Part shown: in pieces, positions 7,699 through 17,662 of the stretch
Position numbering within the stretch: position 1 is the first letter of the stretch
Layout of the letters: each line of letters opens with the position of its first letter
Source of the DNA: Alphaproteobacteria bacterium
GTDB taxonomy: Bacteria > Pseudomonadota > Alphaproteobacteria > Ferrovibrionales > Ferrovibrionaceae
NCBI GenBank assembly: GCA_017307375.1
Contig: JAFKFH010000003.1
Span: 248,001 to 312,000 of the forward strand
Reading direction: 5' to 3'
DNA length: 64,000 nucleotides
Notes under the pieces: generated by a model
Databases searched by the model: none
The model's input: only the letters and a program-made list of their open reading frames with translations
What the model was told of the DNA's origin: nothing
Translations under genes and position numbers: made by a program

Positions 7699-8886
7699 AT
7701 GCGCCGCATCATTCTTGCCGCCGCGGCGGCCACCGGCCTCGCCGCGCCCGCTTTCGCCCAGGACGGCATCGGCGATCCGCCGGCCGGCCGCGACATCTCG
7801 ACCGACGCAGGCGACGTCCGCCGCCCGGCCGGCGGCATGTCCTACCCGCATCTGACCGGCGAGATCGAGCTGCAGATGCAGGCCGACAAGCTGGTGAAGG
7901 CGCCGTCGGGCACAAACCGGAATGCCAACGTCTTCTCCGATTCGGAAGCCAATTTCGGCCTGTTCCTGACCCGCGAATTCTCGATCCAGACCACCTTCCA
8001 CCTCGACCAGGTCAAGGAGCAGGAGAAGGGCGGTTTCCTGCGCGGCCAGGCGATGTTCCTGGAACAGGCCTTCGTCAACTACGAGACCAGCGGCTACGCC
8101 GCCTATGCCGGCAAGTTCAACCCGCAGTTCGGCATGTTCTGGGACCGGGCGCCCGGCGTCTACGGCGATGCCTTCTCGAAGGAAGACTACGAACTGACCG
8201 AGGCGATCGGCGCCGGCGGTGCCGTCAAGTTCGACACCCTGTCCTTCGGCAGCCACGAACTGGGCGCCGCGGGCTGGTTCAAGGACAACACGTCGCTGTC
8301 GTGGAGCCTGATGAACCGGCCGTCCTTCGGTGCGGACACCACGCTGCGCGTCGGCCAGAATCGCCGCGCCTATGGCGGTGCGGGCAATACCGCCGGGCCG
8401 CAATCCTGGTCGGCCAGCCTGCGCGGCGACCAGTTCGCGATCGCCCCCAACCTCGCCTACAACCTCGATTTCTCGAGCCTGGCGGCCGGCGTCGACGGTA
8501 CCGCGCGCCAGTCGATGCTGGCCGCCGGGCTGCAATACCAGGTGCCGATGCCCAAGGGCTGGAAGCTGGTGCCGCTGGCCGAATATGTCCGCATCTGGCA
8601 TGTAGACGGCGACCCCGCCGGCGTCCGGCAGGACCGCACGCTGGTCAATGCCGGCCTGGCACTGGGCTGGCAGAAATGGACGCTGTCGGGCGTCATGGGC
8701 TGGCGCAATACCGATGCGCCGTCGGATGGCAGCGCCGATGCCACGCGCGATCGGCTGGCGACGGTCTCGCTGGGCTACGAATTCGATTTCGGACTGGAAC
8801 TGCAGGCCGGCTGGGCACGCACCCGCGTGGCCGGCGATACCACCCAGACCCTCGGCGCGCTAGCCACCTATAGGTATCGCTTCTGA
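7699..8886 (+). CDS. Outer-membrane beta-barrel (porin-like) protein, paralogue 1
   Basis: A 395-residue exported protein: signal peptide of about 20 residues ending AFAQ, alternating hydrophobic strands throughout, and a C-terminal YRYRF, the aromatic end recognised by the BAM machinery. It shares the blocks AGKFNPQFGMFW, WFKDNT and PLAEYVRIW with the next gene, so the two arose by duplication. A frame extends upstream into the znuA-like gene; ATG 7699 is chosen for its signal peptide and the GAGGA ribosome-binding site. Its place 10 bp after a zinc-binding protein and before a COG0523 GTPase suggests passage of zinc or a zinc chelate across the outer membrane. That role is inference; it could be a generic porin. 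Confidence 0.82.
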   Translation: MRRIILAAAAATGLAAPAFAQDGIGDPPAGRDISTDAGDVRRPAGGMSYPHLTGEIELQMQADKLVKAPSGTNRNANVFSDSEANFGLFLTREFSIQTTFHLDQVKEQEKGGFLRGQAMFLEQAFVNYETSGYAAYAGKFNPQFGMFWDRAPGVYGDAFSKEDYELTEAIGAGGAVKFDTLSFGSHELGAAGWFKDNTSLSWSLMNRPSFGADTTLRVGQNRRAYGGAGNTAGPQSWSASLRGDQFAIAPNLAYNLDFSSLAAGVDGTARQSMLAAGLQYQVPMPKGWKLVPLAEYVRIWHVDGDPAGVRQDRTLVNAGLALGWQKWTLSGVMGWRNTDAPSDGSADATRDRLATVSLGYEFDFGLELQAGWARTRVAGDTTQTLGALATYRYRF

Positions 8887-8936
8887 ACTGACATGTCGGC
8901 GCGGTAAGGTGCGCCCCGCTTTTCACGGGGATCGCC

Positions 8937-10052
8937 ATGCCGCGCCGGTTCATCCTGGCGGCAGCCTTCGCTGCCGCGCTGCCCTCGCCCGCCCTCGCCC
9001 AGCAGACGGTCGATGCACCGGACCAGATCGACCGCCCGGTCGTCCGGGGCAACCTGCAGCTGCAATTGCAGACCGACAAGAACGTCCGCGGCGGTAGCTA
9101 CGGTCCCAACAGCTACATCTCCGACAGCCCGTTCAATGCCGCCCTGTTTCTCGACCGGCACTGGTCGCTGCAGGGAACGCTCTATCTCAACCAGGTCCGC
9201 ACGCCGGCCGGCGGCGGCCTGCTCCAGGGCCAGGGCCTGTACCTGCAGCAGGCTTTCGTCAACTACGATGCCGAGCGGGTGACTGCCTTCGCCGGCAAGT
9301 TCAACCCGCAGTTCGGCATGTTCTGGGGCGCGGCACCGGGGGTCTACGGCAACAATTTCGCGGAAAACGACTATTGGCTGACCGAGGGCATCGGGGCGGG
9401 CGCCGGGCTGAAATTCGCCGGCCTCGGCGATGACCGCGTGACCCTGGCGGCATGGTTCAAGGACAATACGGCGCTGTCGACCAGCCTGTTCGACCGCCCG
9501 GCCTTCGGTCAGCCGTCGACCGTCCGGCCCGGCCGGCTGCGTCTCGGCGATGGCGGGGCCGGCAACAGCCGCGGCCCGACCTCGTTCACCCTGTCCTGGC
9601 GCAGCGGCAACGCCGGCGGCATCGACGGCCTGCAGACCAATGTCGACCTCGCCAGCCTGGACCACGGCAACGACGGCACCCGGCGCCAGACCATGCTGGC
9701 GATCGGCGCCCAGTATCAGCTGCCGCTGGGCGGCGACTGGTCGCTGGCGCCGCTGGCCGAGTATGTCGGCATCTGGAACCTGAACGGCGCGCCCGGCGGG
9801 GTCGGGCAGGACCGCCGCTATCTCAACGCCGGTACCGCGCTGAACTGGGGGAACTGGCAGGCCTCGGCCGTCTACGGGCTGCGCAATACCGAAGGCGGCG
9901 CCACCGCGCCGCGCGACCGGCTCTATACCGCCTCGGTCGGCTACACCTTCGACAGCGGCATCAGCCTGACTGCCGGCTGGGCGCGCCAGCGCATCAGCGG
10001 CGCGACGACCGACACGATCGGCGCCATCGTCGCCTACACGGCAAAATTCTGA
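8937..10052 (+). CDS. Outer-membrane beta-barrel (porin-like) protein, paralogue 2
   Basis: A 371-residue exported barrel with a signal peptide ending ALAQQ and a terminal phenylalanine (YTAKF). It is clearly homologous to the preceding gene (AGKFNPQFGMFW, APGVYG, AWFKDNTALS, PLAEYVGIW, GVGQDRR). It differs in having a shorter N-terminal region and Gly/Asn-rich loops. A 5-bp GC hairpin (8914-8918 with 8926-8930) covers the probable Shine-Dalgarno GGGGA. It likely belongs to the operon running from the Zur-like box at 6673. Function as for its partner: a candidate outer-membrane route used under zinc shortage. Confidence 0.82.
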   Translation: MPRRFILAAAFAAALPSPALAQQTVDAPDQIDRPVVRGNLQLQLQTDKNVRGGSYGPNSYISDSPFNAALFLDRHWSLQGTLYLNQVRTPAGGGLLQGQGLYLQQAFVNYDAERVTAFAGKFNPQFGMFWGAAPGVYGNNFAENDYWLTEGIGAGAGLKFAGLGDDRVTLAAWFKDNTALSTSLFDRPAFGQPSTVRPGRLRLGDGGAGNSRGPTSFTLSWRSGNAGGIDGLQTNVDLASLDHGNDGTRRQTMLAIGAQYQLPLGGDWSLAPLAEYVGIWNLNGAPGGVGQDRRYLNAGTALNWGNWQASAVYGLRNTEGGATAPRDRLYTASVGYTFDSGISLTAGWARQRISGATTDTIGAIVAYTAKF

Positions 10053-10059
10053 GTTGATT

Positions 10060-10077
10060 GTTACGTTATAACATTTC
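10060..10077. promoter_or_regulatory. Candidate Zur box upstream of COG0523 gene
   Basis: GTTACGTTATAACATTTC is a near-palindrome with the same GTTATAAC core as the 6673 site, lying 25 bp before the start of the COG0523 GTPase gene. Both sites stand in front of genes tied to zinc, which supports Zur as the ligand protein. Confidence 0.7.
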
Positions 10078-10101
10078 ATTCTCTCGGCCGAGCGGAATGA
10101 A

Positions 10102-10103
<2 letters not shown>
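10073..10103 (+). promoter_or_regulatory. Inverted repeat enclosing the COG0523 gene start codon
   Basis: ATTTCATTC (10073-10081) is perfectly repeated in inverse as GAATGAAAT (10095-10103); the ATG at 10102-10104 begins within the 3' arm. It may form an mRNA hairpin that limits translation, or be a DNA operator abutting the Zur-like site. Confidence 0.45.
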
Positions 10104-11327
<1,224 letters not shown>

Positions 11328-11331
<4 letters not shown>

Positions 11332-11978
11332 GTGCCCTGCCCGCCGATGATCGTGCACCCGCGCTGGTCCGCGGCCAGTCGATCTCGATCCTGCGCCGCA
11401 TCGCCGACCCTGCGGTCGGCCTGGCGCTGTGGGAGCGGCGGCTGTCCCGCGCCGCTTGCCGCTGGCTGGATGGCCTGCCCGCCGACCGCCTGCCGGACGG
11501 GCGGGTCCTGGTCGGGGTGGCCGAAGCCCACGCCGCCCTGACCGGCATCCTGGCCCGGTCGCATACCCCCGATACGCCGGAGGCCCGGCTGGTCGTCGCC
11601 GACGCGGCGATGCTGGCCCGGCGCTTCGCGGCCATCGCTGGCGGCGAGACCGTCGACATCCGCCTGGAAACCATCCGGCACGATGCCTGCTGGAAATTCC
11701 ATGTTGACGATGTACGTCTTCGCATGTTGACTACCTATCGGGGTCCCGGGACGCAGATCGCCTCCCCCGTCAACGCGGCCGAGGCCCTGACCCGCCAGCG
11801 GGACTACGCCGGCCCGCTGGACGAAATCCCGCCCCACGCCGTGGCGCTGTTCAAGGGCGCGCGCGGCGGGGCGGGGGTGGTCCACCGGTCGCCGCCGATC
11901 AGCGGTACCGGGCTGACCAGGCTGGTGCTTTGCGTCAATCTCCCCTCGGCTGCCTCGCCGCCTCGCTGGACGCCCTGA
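11328..11978 (+). CDS. DUF1826 domain protein, zinc-island partner
   Basis: A 216-residue cytoplasmic protein of the DUF1826 family, often found beside COG0523 GTPases in Zur regulons. Features seen are an N-terminal WLDGLP block, the central [20 protein letters not shown] segment (His, Cys and Asp residues that could bind metal), and [15 protein letters not shown] near the C-terminus. The ATG lies inside the stop codon of the GTPase gene, so translation is coupled. Biochemical function unknown; participation in zinc handling is inferred from position. Confidence 0.8.
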
Positions 11979-12017
11979 ATCCCGTCGGGCAGGATTGCCC
12001 GTGAAGGGGGAAACGGG

Positions 12018-12218
12018 ATGCGCTGCGTTCTATTGGCGATCGCCTTCATCCTGCTGGTGGCCGGCAGCACCCTGGCCGATACCTTGCGGGTTTCCGGCGG
12101 CCCGGACCCGCGCCTCGGCTATTTCGCCTCGCTGATCAAGCGGTATTTCGGGGCACAGCTGCAGGCGCTGAACCTTGCCGACCGCGTGCAGATCAGGCTG
12201 GCCCAGCCGGCGCAATAG
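12018..12218 (+). CDS. Small exported protein, unknown function
   Basis: A 66-residue product with a clear signal peptide (hydrophobic residues 4-19, then ADTLRVSGG) and a short mature part containing an amphipathic stretch (FASLIKRYFGAQLQAL). It has a good ribosome-binding site (AAGGGGGA, about 7 nt before the ATG). I recognise no family. It lies between the zinc island and regB, with 39 bp upstream and 85 bp downstream, and may be its own transcript. Coding status is supported by the start context and signal sequence. Confidence 0.6.
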   Translation: MRCVLLAIAFILLVAGSTLADTLRVSGGPDPRLGYFASLIKRYFGAQLQALNLADRVQIRLAQPAQ

Positions 12219-12303
12219 GTAGTTTCCCTGCGGCAAAATTGGACATGGGGTCGCGCGGCGACTTGTCCTATGGTCTGGCCATGAACAGTCAGAGACATCG
12301 CCG

Positions 12304-13608
12304 ATGACCGGCGAGGCCGGGCTTGAGCCCCCTGCCCTGCAGGGCCGTGTCGGGGCGATCCGCCAGCAGACCCTGATCCTGATCCGCTGGGTCGCCATCA
12401 CCGGGCAGAGCCTGGCGGTGCTGTTCATCCATTACGGCCTGCGTTTCGACCTGCCGCTGTTTCCGGTCTTCGCCACGATCGGCGCCTCGGTCGTCTTCAA
12501 CGGCTTCGTCTTCCTGGCCTCGCCGCTGTCGACCCGGCTGACCGACCGGGGCGCGGCCGTCAGCCTGGCCTTCGACCTGGTGCAGCTGACGCTGCTGCTG
12601 TTCCTGACCGGGGGCCTGACCAACCCGTTCTCGCTGCTGTTGCTGGTGCCGGTGGCGATCTCGGCCTCGGCGCTGGGCCTGCGGTCGACCGCGGTGATCG
12701 GGGTGATGACGCTGTCGGCGATCTCGCTGCTGGCCGTCGCCCATTTCCCGCTGCCCTGGCACGAAGGCGGCATCGACCTGCCGATCCTCTACAAATACGG
12801 CCTGTGGGCGGCGCTGATGCTCGGCGCACTGTTTGTCACCGGCTATGCCTGGCAGGTCGCGGTCGAGGGCCGCCGGCTGCAGGCGGCGCTGGAGGCGGCG
12901 CAATACGCCCTGGCCCGCGAACAGCGGCTGGCCGCGCTGGGCGCGCTGGCCGCCGCGGCCGCCCACGAGCTCGGCACCCCGCTCGGCACCATCCAGCTGG
13001 TCGTCAAGGAACTGCTGGCCGACGCCCCGCCCGATTCCGACCATGCCGAGGACCTGCAGCTGCTGGCCAGCCAGACGAGGCGCTGCCGCGAGATCCTGGC
13101 GCGGCTGTCGCGCCGGCCCGATGCCAATGCGGAAGGGGCCGAACCCTTCAACGAACTGCCCTTCCCCGCCCTGGTCGAGGCTGCCGCCGAACCCCATCTG
13201 CTGCCGGGCATCCAGGTCGACGTCCTGCCCAAGGGCGAGCCGCCGGCCCCGATCGTGGTGCGGCGACCCGAGATCATCCATGGCCTGGGCAACATCGTCG
13301 AGAACGCGATCGATTTCGCCCGCCAGCGGGTCGCCGTCCATGTGATGTGGACGCGCGACGAACTTCGGGTCGAGGTGCTGGACGATGGTCCCGGCTTCAA
13401 CGTCGACGTGCTGTCGGCGCTGGGCGAGCCCTACACCACGACACGGCCCGGCCAGGGCATGGGCCTCGGCGTCTTCATTGCCAAGACGCTGATCGAAATG
13501 TCCGGCGGCCGCGCCGCCTTCTTCAACCGGCCGGCCGGCGGGGCGGGTGTCGCCCTGACCTGGCCGCGCGCAGCCCTTGCCGTCACCCCGCGAAACCCGG
13601 CACAGTGA
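12304..13608 (+). CDS. regB: Redox sensor histidine kinase RegB/PrrB/ActS
   Basis: A 434-residue inner-membrane kinase that controls energy-related genes in response to the redox state of the quinone pool. The N-terminal half has six hydrophobic segments with the quinone-binding heptad GGLTNPF at 103-109. The phosphorylated histidine is His221 (AAAHELGTPLGTI), and the redox-sensitive cysteine of the family is Cys261 (RRCRE). The C-terminal ATPase domain shows NIVENAIDFA and GMGLGVFIAK. Its partner regA follows 29 bp later, as in other alphaproteobacteria. All diagnostic residues are present, so redox sensing should be intact. Confidence 0.95.
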   Translation: MTGEAGLEPPALQGRVGAIRQQTLILIRWVAITGQSLAVLFIHYGLRFDLPLFPVFATIGASVVFNGFVFLASPLSTRLTDRGAAVSLAFDLVQLTLLLFLTGGLTNPFSLLLLVPVAISASALGLRSTAVIGVMTLSAISLLAVAHFPLPWHEGGIDLPILYKYGLWAALMLGALFVTGYAWQVAVEGRRLQAALEAAQYALAREQRLAALGALAAAAAHELGTPLGTIQLVVKELLADAPPDSDHAEDLQLLASQTRRCREILARLSRRPDANAEGAEPFNELPFPALVEAAAEPHLLPGIQVDVLPKGEPPAPIVVRRPEIIHGLGNIVENAIDFARQRVAVHVMWTRDELRVEVLDDGPGFNVDVLSALGEPYTTTRPGQGMGLGVFIAKTLIEMSGGRAAFFNRPAGGAGVALTWPRAALAVTPRNPAQ

Positions 13609-13637
13609 TGCCCGCTATCGCCCAGAGGATTCCGTTC

Positions 13638-14177
13638 ATGACCGACCTGCCCGTTGCCAAGCCGCTTCTGATCATCGACGACGACGAGATCTTCCGCCAG
13701 CGCCTGGGCCGGGCGATGGAAAAGCGCGGCTATGCGGTGACGACGGTCGGCTCGGTCGCCGACGGCGTCGCCGCGGCGCATGCCAGCCCGCCCGATTTCG
13801 CAGTGGTCGACCTGAAGCTCCTGGACGGCTCGGGCCTCGACGTCGTCGCCGCGCTGCGCCAGTCGCGCCCCGAATGCCGCATCGTCATGCTGACCGGCTA
13901 CGGCAACATCGCCACCGCGGTGGCCGCGGTCAAGGCCGGCGCCATCGACTATCTGGCCAAGCCCGCCGATGCCGACGAGATCGCCCGCGCCCTCGACGCC
14001 GGCGAGGAGAACCACCCGCCGCCGCCCGAGGATCCGATGTCGGCCGACCGCGTCCGCTGGGAACATATTCAGCGGGTGTTCGAATTGTGCGACCGCAACG
14101 TTTCGGAAACCGCCCGGCGGCTGAAGATGCACCGGCGCACGCTGCAGCGGATCCTGGCCAAGCGCTCGCCGCAGTGA
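13638..14177 (+). CDS. regA: Redox response regulator RegA/PrrA/ActR
   Basis: A 179-residue response regulator, partner of RegB. The receiver domain has the acidic pocket IIDDDE, phosphoacceptor Asp58 (VVDLKL) and Lys near 106 (LAKPAD). A proline-rich linker (HPPPPEDP) leads to a Fis-type helix-turn-helix, NVSETARRLKMHRRTLQRIL. ATG 13638 is preferred for its AGAGGA site; an upstream ATG at 13608, overlapping the regB stop, would add ten residues. The stop codon overlaps the GTG start of the DNA methyltransferase gene. Confidence 0.94.
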   Translation: MTDLPVAKPLLIIDDDEIFRQRLGRAMEKRGYAVTTVGSVADGVAAAHASPPDFAVVDLKLLDGSGLDVVAALRQSRPECRIVMLTGYGNIATAVAAVKAGAIDYLAKPADADEIARALDAGEENHPPPPEDPMSADRVRWEHIQRVFELCDRNVSETARRLKMHRRTLQRILAKRSPQ

Positions 14178-14956
14178 CGGATGTCGAGCTGGTGGCCGGC
14201 GATGCAGCCGCGGTGCTGGGCGGCCTGCCCGATGCCTCGGTCGACCTGATCGTCGCCGACCCGCCCTACAATCTGGGCAAGCACTACGGCAACAACATCG
14301 ACCGGCGCGAGGCCGCCGACTACGCCGCCTTCACCCGGGCCTGGACCGGCCAGGCCGCCCGGGTGCTGAAGCCGCAGGGCACGCTCTACAGCTTCATGGG
14401 CATGCGCTTCATCGCCCGGCTCTACCTGATGCTGGAGGAGGAGCTGGGGCTGGCGCCCAACGGCTGGATCACCTGGCACTATACCCAGGGGATGGGGCGC
14501 ACGCGCGGCTTCTCGCCGCGTCACGAGGATATCCTGTGCTTCGTCAAGGGGCACGACTACCACTTCGACATCGACGCGGTCCGCGTGCCGCAGAAATATT
14601 TCCGCAAGCGCAACAACATGGCCGGCGCCAATCCCGGCGATGTCTGGACCTTCAGCCATGTCCATTACTGCGCCGGCGAACGCACCCGCCATCCGACCCA
14701 GAAACCCGAGGCGCTGATCGAACGCCTGGTCCGGGCCTCGTCGAAGCCGGGCGACATGATCGTCGACCCCTTCGTCGGATCGGGCACCACGGCAAGGGTC
14801 GCCCAGGTGCTGGGCCGCCGCTGCCTCGGCATCGACATCAACCCCGACTATGTCGAGATGAGCCGGCACCGTCTGCTTCAGCCGTTCGAGGGGTTCGATT
14901 CGGTCGACCCGCGGCTCGACCGCCGGCCGCTGGACATGAAGGCTGCCGCGGAATAA
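14174..14956 (+). CDS. Beta-class DNA methyltransferase (N6-adenine or N4-cytosine)
   Basis: A 260-residue SAM-dependent DNA methyltransferase. The catalytic motif DPPY is at 29-32, and the SAM-binding motif DPFVGSGTT follows near residue 200, with the target-recognition region between: the order that defines the beta class. It lacks the C-terminal extension of CcrM. The start is GTG 14174, overlapping the regA stop in a GTGA, so it is translationally coupled to the redox regulator. No restriction endonuclease gene is nearby, so it is probably an orphan methylase. The recognition sequence cannot be read from the protein. Confidence 0.87.
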   Translation: MTDVELVAGDAAAVLGGLPDASVDLIVADPPYNLGKHYGNNIDRREAADYAAFTRAWTGQAARVLKPQGTLYSFMGMRFIARLYLMLEEELGLAPNGWITWHYTQGMGRTRGFSPRHEDILCFVKGHDYHFDIDAVRVPQKYFRKRNNMAGANPGDVWTFSHVHYCAGERTRHPTQKPEALIERLVRASSKPGDMIVDPFVGSGTTARVAQVLGRRCLGIDINPDYVEMSRHRLLQPFEGFDSVDPRLDRRPLDMKAAAE

Positions 14957-14962
14957 ATTCCG

Positions 14963-15859
14963 CTACTGTCGCGCCAGCGGATGATGATCGCCGACCAGCC
15001 TGCGCAGCCGTTCGGCCAGCACATGGGTATAGATCTGGGTCGTCGAGATGTCGGCGTGGCCCAGCATCGCCTGGACCGCGCGCAGGTCGGCGCCGTGGGC
15101 CAGCAGGTGGCTGGCGAAGGCATGGCGCAGCACGTGCGGCGACACCCTGGCCGGGGCGATGCCGGCCGCGATCGCCAGGTCCTTCAGCAACTGCCCGACG
15201 CGCTGGCGCGTCAGATGCCCTGAATCCCCGCGCGAGGGAAACGCCCAGGGCGATTTGCGCCCCTCGCCGACGAAATAATCGCGGGTCGCCGCGTATTCGG
15301 CAAAAGCCGTCTTGGCGGCCTGGCCGAGCGGCACCAGCCGCTCCTTGTTGCCCTTGCCGCGCACGATCAGGCAGTCGCCGCCCTGGGCCAGCAGCGGCCA
15401 GGGCAGGGCGATCAGTTCGGAGACACGCAGGCCGGTGGCATAGAGCAGTTCGAGCAGCGCGGTCAGCCGCGCCCCTTCGGGCCCCTCCATCGCGCGGGCG
15501 GCGGCGAGCAGCCGGTCGACCTCGTCCTCGGCCAGCACCTTGGGCAATGGCCGGCGCCGGCGCGGCGCATCGAGCAGGGCGGCCGGGTCGTCGCCGCGCA
15601 CCCCCTCGGCATGCAGGAAACGAAAGAGCTGCTTGATCGCCGACAGGCGGCGGGCGGCGGTCGCGGGGCTCAGGCCCCGGGCGAGCAGCTCGGCCAGATA
15701 GGCCCGCAAGTCGTCGCGCGCCGCATCGGCCACCCGCGCCTGGCGCCCCCCGAGGAAGGCGACGAGGTCGACGAGGTCGCGGCGATAGGCCTCGAGCGTG
15801 TTGACGGCCGCGCCCCGCTCGGCCGCCAGCATCTCGAGGAAATTCTCGACGTGGCGCAA
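14963..15859 (-). CDS. xerD: Tyrosine recombinase XerD
   Basis: A 298-residue site-specific recombinase that resolves chromosome dimers at dif together with XerC. The N-terminal SAM-like core-binding domain (ENFLEMLAAERGAAVNTLEAYRRDL) is followed by the catalytic domain with Arg145, His242, Arg245, His268 and Tyr277. The frame opens only three codons after the TGA of the upstream gene (same reading frame), so TTG 15859 is the only initiation codon that keeps the full N-terminus. It is probably co-transcribed with the exported protein gene upstream, 6 bp away, and convergent with the methyltransferase. Confidence 0.92.
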   Translation of the reverse strand: MRHVENFLEMLAAERGAAVNTLEAYRRDLVDLVAFLGGRQARVADAARDDLRAYLAELLARGLSPATAARRLSAIKQLFRFLHAEGVRGDDPAALLDAPRRRRPLPKVLAEDEVDRLLAAARAMEGPEGARLTALLELLYATGLRVSELIALPWPLLAQGGDCLIVRGKGNKERLVPLGQAAKTAFAEYAATRDYFVGEGRKSPWAFPSRGDSGHLTRQRVGQLLKDLAIAAGIAPARVSPHVLRHAFASHLLAHGADLRAVQAMLGHADISTTQIYTHVLAERLRRLVGDHHPLARQ

Positions 15860-15865
15860 GTCGCG

Positions 15866-17662
15866 TCAGAGGCCGCGGGTCAGCGCCGCATCGAGCGCCA
15901 CAGCCCGGGCATCGGCGCCCAAGCCGAGCTTGCCCAGCCCCGCCACTGCCGGCCCGAGGGCGGCGGGCGATGCCTTGGCGGCGCCATCCGCGCCCAGTGC
16001 GATCAGCGCCAGCGCAACGGTTTCCGCCTTGCGCTTGCCGTCGGCCGCCGCCGGCAGGCGCAGCAGCGCCGAGGGGCCGGCGACCGTCTCGTCGGCGGCG
16101 GCATCCTGCCCCAGCACGGCATTCCAGCGAGCCGCCGGCACCTGGATGCCGAGGCCCTGGGCCAGGCCCAGCACCAGCGTGCCGCGCCGGCCGCGCAGCT
16201 TGGCATCCTGGGTGGCAAGCCAGGCTTCGAAGGCCCGGTCCTCGTACTCGACGGCACCGGCGAGCAGCAGCAGCGGCCAGGCCTGGGTCAGGGTTTCGGC
16301 GGCGGCCTTGTCCGAACGCCACCCGCCCAGCGCGCCCGCCCATTTGCGCGCACCCTCGATATCGCCGGCAGCGAGCAGCCCGCGGATCAGCAGGCCGGAC
16401 TGGCCGGCCAGCTCGGACGACGGCGCCAGCGCCTTCAGCGGGGCGAGATTGGCGCGGGACGCGGTGGCGAACAGGCCGCGGTCGCGGCCGAGTTCCAGGC
16501 CGCGCTTGAGGTACTCGGCGCGCAGCGACGGGCTGCCCTGGTTGACGCTGAGCTGGTAGAGCAGGGCGGCCGCGCGGGCATTCTTCTTGGCGGTGACGGT
16601 GGTCGGGCTGGCCTTTTCCGCCTCGGTGAAATTCTCGGCGGCATAGAGCTCGACCAGCTTGTCTGTCGGCAGGGCGCCGAAGGCCTCGGCCGCCTCGGCC
16701 GCGGCAAGGCGCTGGTCGGACGGCGTGCCTTCGGCGGTGGCGATCGCCGCCAGCACCGCGGGTCCGGCGGTGGTCGCGACCTCCGGCGGAATCGGCCGCT
16801 TGGTCGCCTTCAGCATCGCGAAGGAGACGGGATCGAGCGCCCCGAGCTTTTCCAGCTTGCCGCGCTGTTCGCCGGTCAGGACCGCGGCGATGGCAAGATA
16901 GGTCTGGTCGTCGACGCCCTGGTCGCGCAGCAGCGACAGGGTGACCGACGCGGCCGCCGTCTCGCCGGCCACCGCCTGGCAGAAAAGCTGCAGCTTGAGC
17001 CAGTAGAGATCGTCGCCGACATGCGACGACACCTTTTCGCAGGCCGCCTTGTTGTCGCCGGCCAGCAGCGCGGCATCGGCCGAGGCGCGGTCGACGGCCG
17101 CCCCGCCGGCGGCCGGGCCGGCCGCCTTGGCCAGCGCGACGACGCCGGCCGAATCGCCCATCTGGCTCAGTTTCGCCAGGCGGATGTTGAGGAGGTCGTT
17201 GGCCGACTGCCCGGCCCCGGTCATCAGGTTGCCCGGCGCCTGGGCGGCCGACAGCAGCAGCTTGCGTTCCAGCAGGCGCAGCGAGGTGGCGCGGGTCGCG
17301 CCGGGCAGGGCCTGGAGCAGCGCCTCGGCGGTGGCCCGGTCCGAGCCCTGCCACATTTCGACGCCGAGCCCGCCGCTGTCGGAATAAAGCGCCCCGATCG
17401 ACGACATGTCGGGCGCGCCGAGCGATTTGACCGTGACGCTGTCCGAACCGATCGTCTTGGCCGGCTGCGGCGTGCGGGTGGTGCCGAGCGTGCTGGGGCC
17501 CGGCGCCGTCTGCGTCGGCGCCGCCTGCGGCACCGGGGCGGGCGCCGGCTGCGACGGCTGGCTGCCCGGCAGGATGGTGCGCGGCTGGGCCAATGCCGGC
17601 GCGGCCAGCACCAGCGCCAGCAGCGGCAGCAGGGCGGCGCGCTTACTTGCCGATGCGGTCAT
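15866..17662 (-). CDS. Exported alpha-helical repeat protein, unknown function
   Basis: A 598-residue protein with a signal peptide (residues 1-25, ALAQ) and a Pro/Gln/Ala-rich linker to about residue 60. A long Ala/Leu-rich helical body follows, resembling degenerate TPR or HEAT repeats. No catalytic motif is visible. The gene stands between a 46-residue membrane peptide, which overlaps its start, and xerD, an order I associate with other alphaproteobacteria. A periplasmic scaffold role is a guess; the family has no known function to my knowledge. Confidence 0.75.
   Translation of the reverse strand: MTASASKRAALLPLLALVLAAPALAQPRTILPGSQPSQPAPAPVPQAAPTQTAPGPSTLGTTRTPQPAKTIGSDSVTVKSLGAPDMSSIGALYSDSGGLGVEMWQGSDRATAEALLQALPGATRATSLRLLERKLLLSAAQAPGNLMTGAGQSANDLLNIRLAKLSQMGDSAGVVALAKAAGPAAGGAAVDRASADAALLAGDNKAACEKVSSHVGDDLYWLKLQLFCQAVAGETAAASVTLSLLRDQGVDDQTYLAIAAVLTGEQRGKLEKLGALDPVSFAMLKATKRPIPPEVATTAGPAVLAAIATAEGTPSDQRLAAAEAAEAFGALPTDKLVELYAAENFTEAEKASPTTVTAKKNARAAALLYQLSVNQGSPSLRAEYLKRGLELGRDRGLFATASRANLAPLKALAPSSELAGQSGLLIRGLLAAGDIEGARKWAGALGGWRSDKAAAETLTQAWPLLLLAGAVEYEDRAFEAWLATQDAKLRGRRGTLVLGLAQGLGIQVPAARWNAVLGQDAAADETVAGPSALLRLPAAADGKRKAETVALALIALGADGAAKASPAALGPAVAGLGKLGLGADARAVALDAALTRGL

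Noticed and set aside
13608-13637. Earlier regA start at ATG 13608
   Set aside because: It would add ten residues not seen in the family, and a better ribosome-binding site precedes 13638.
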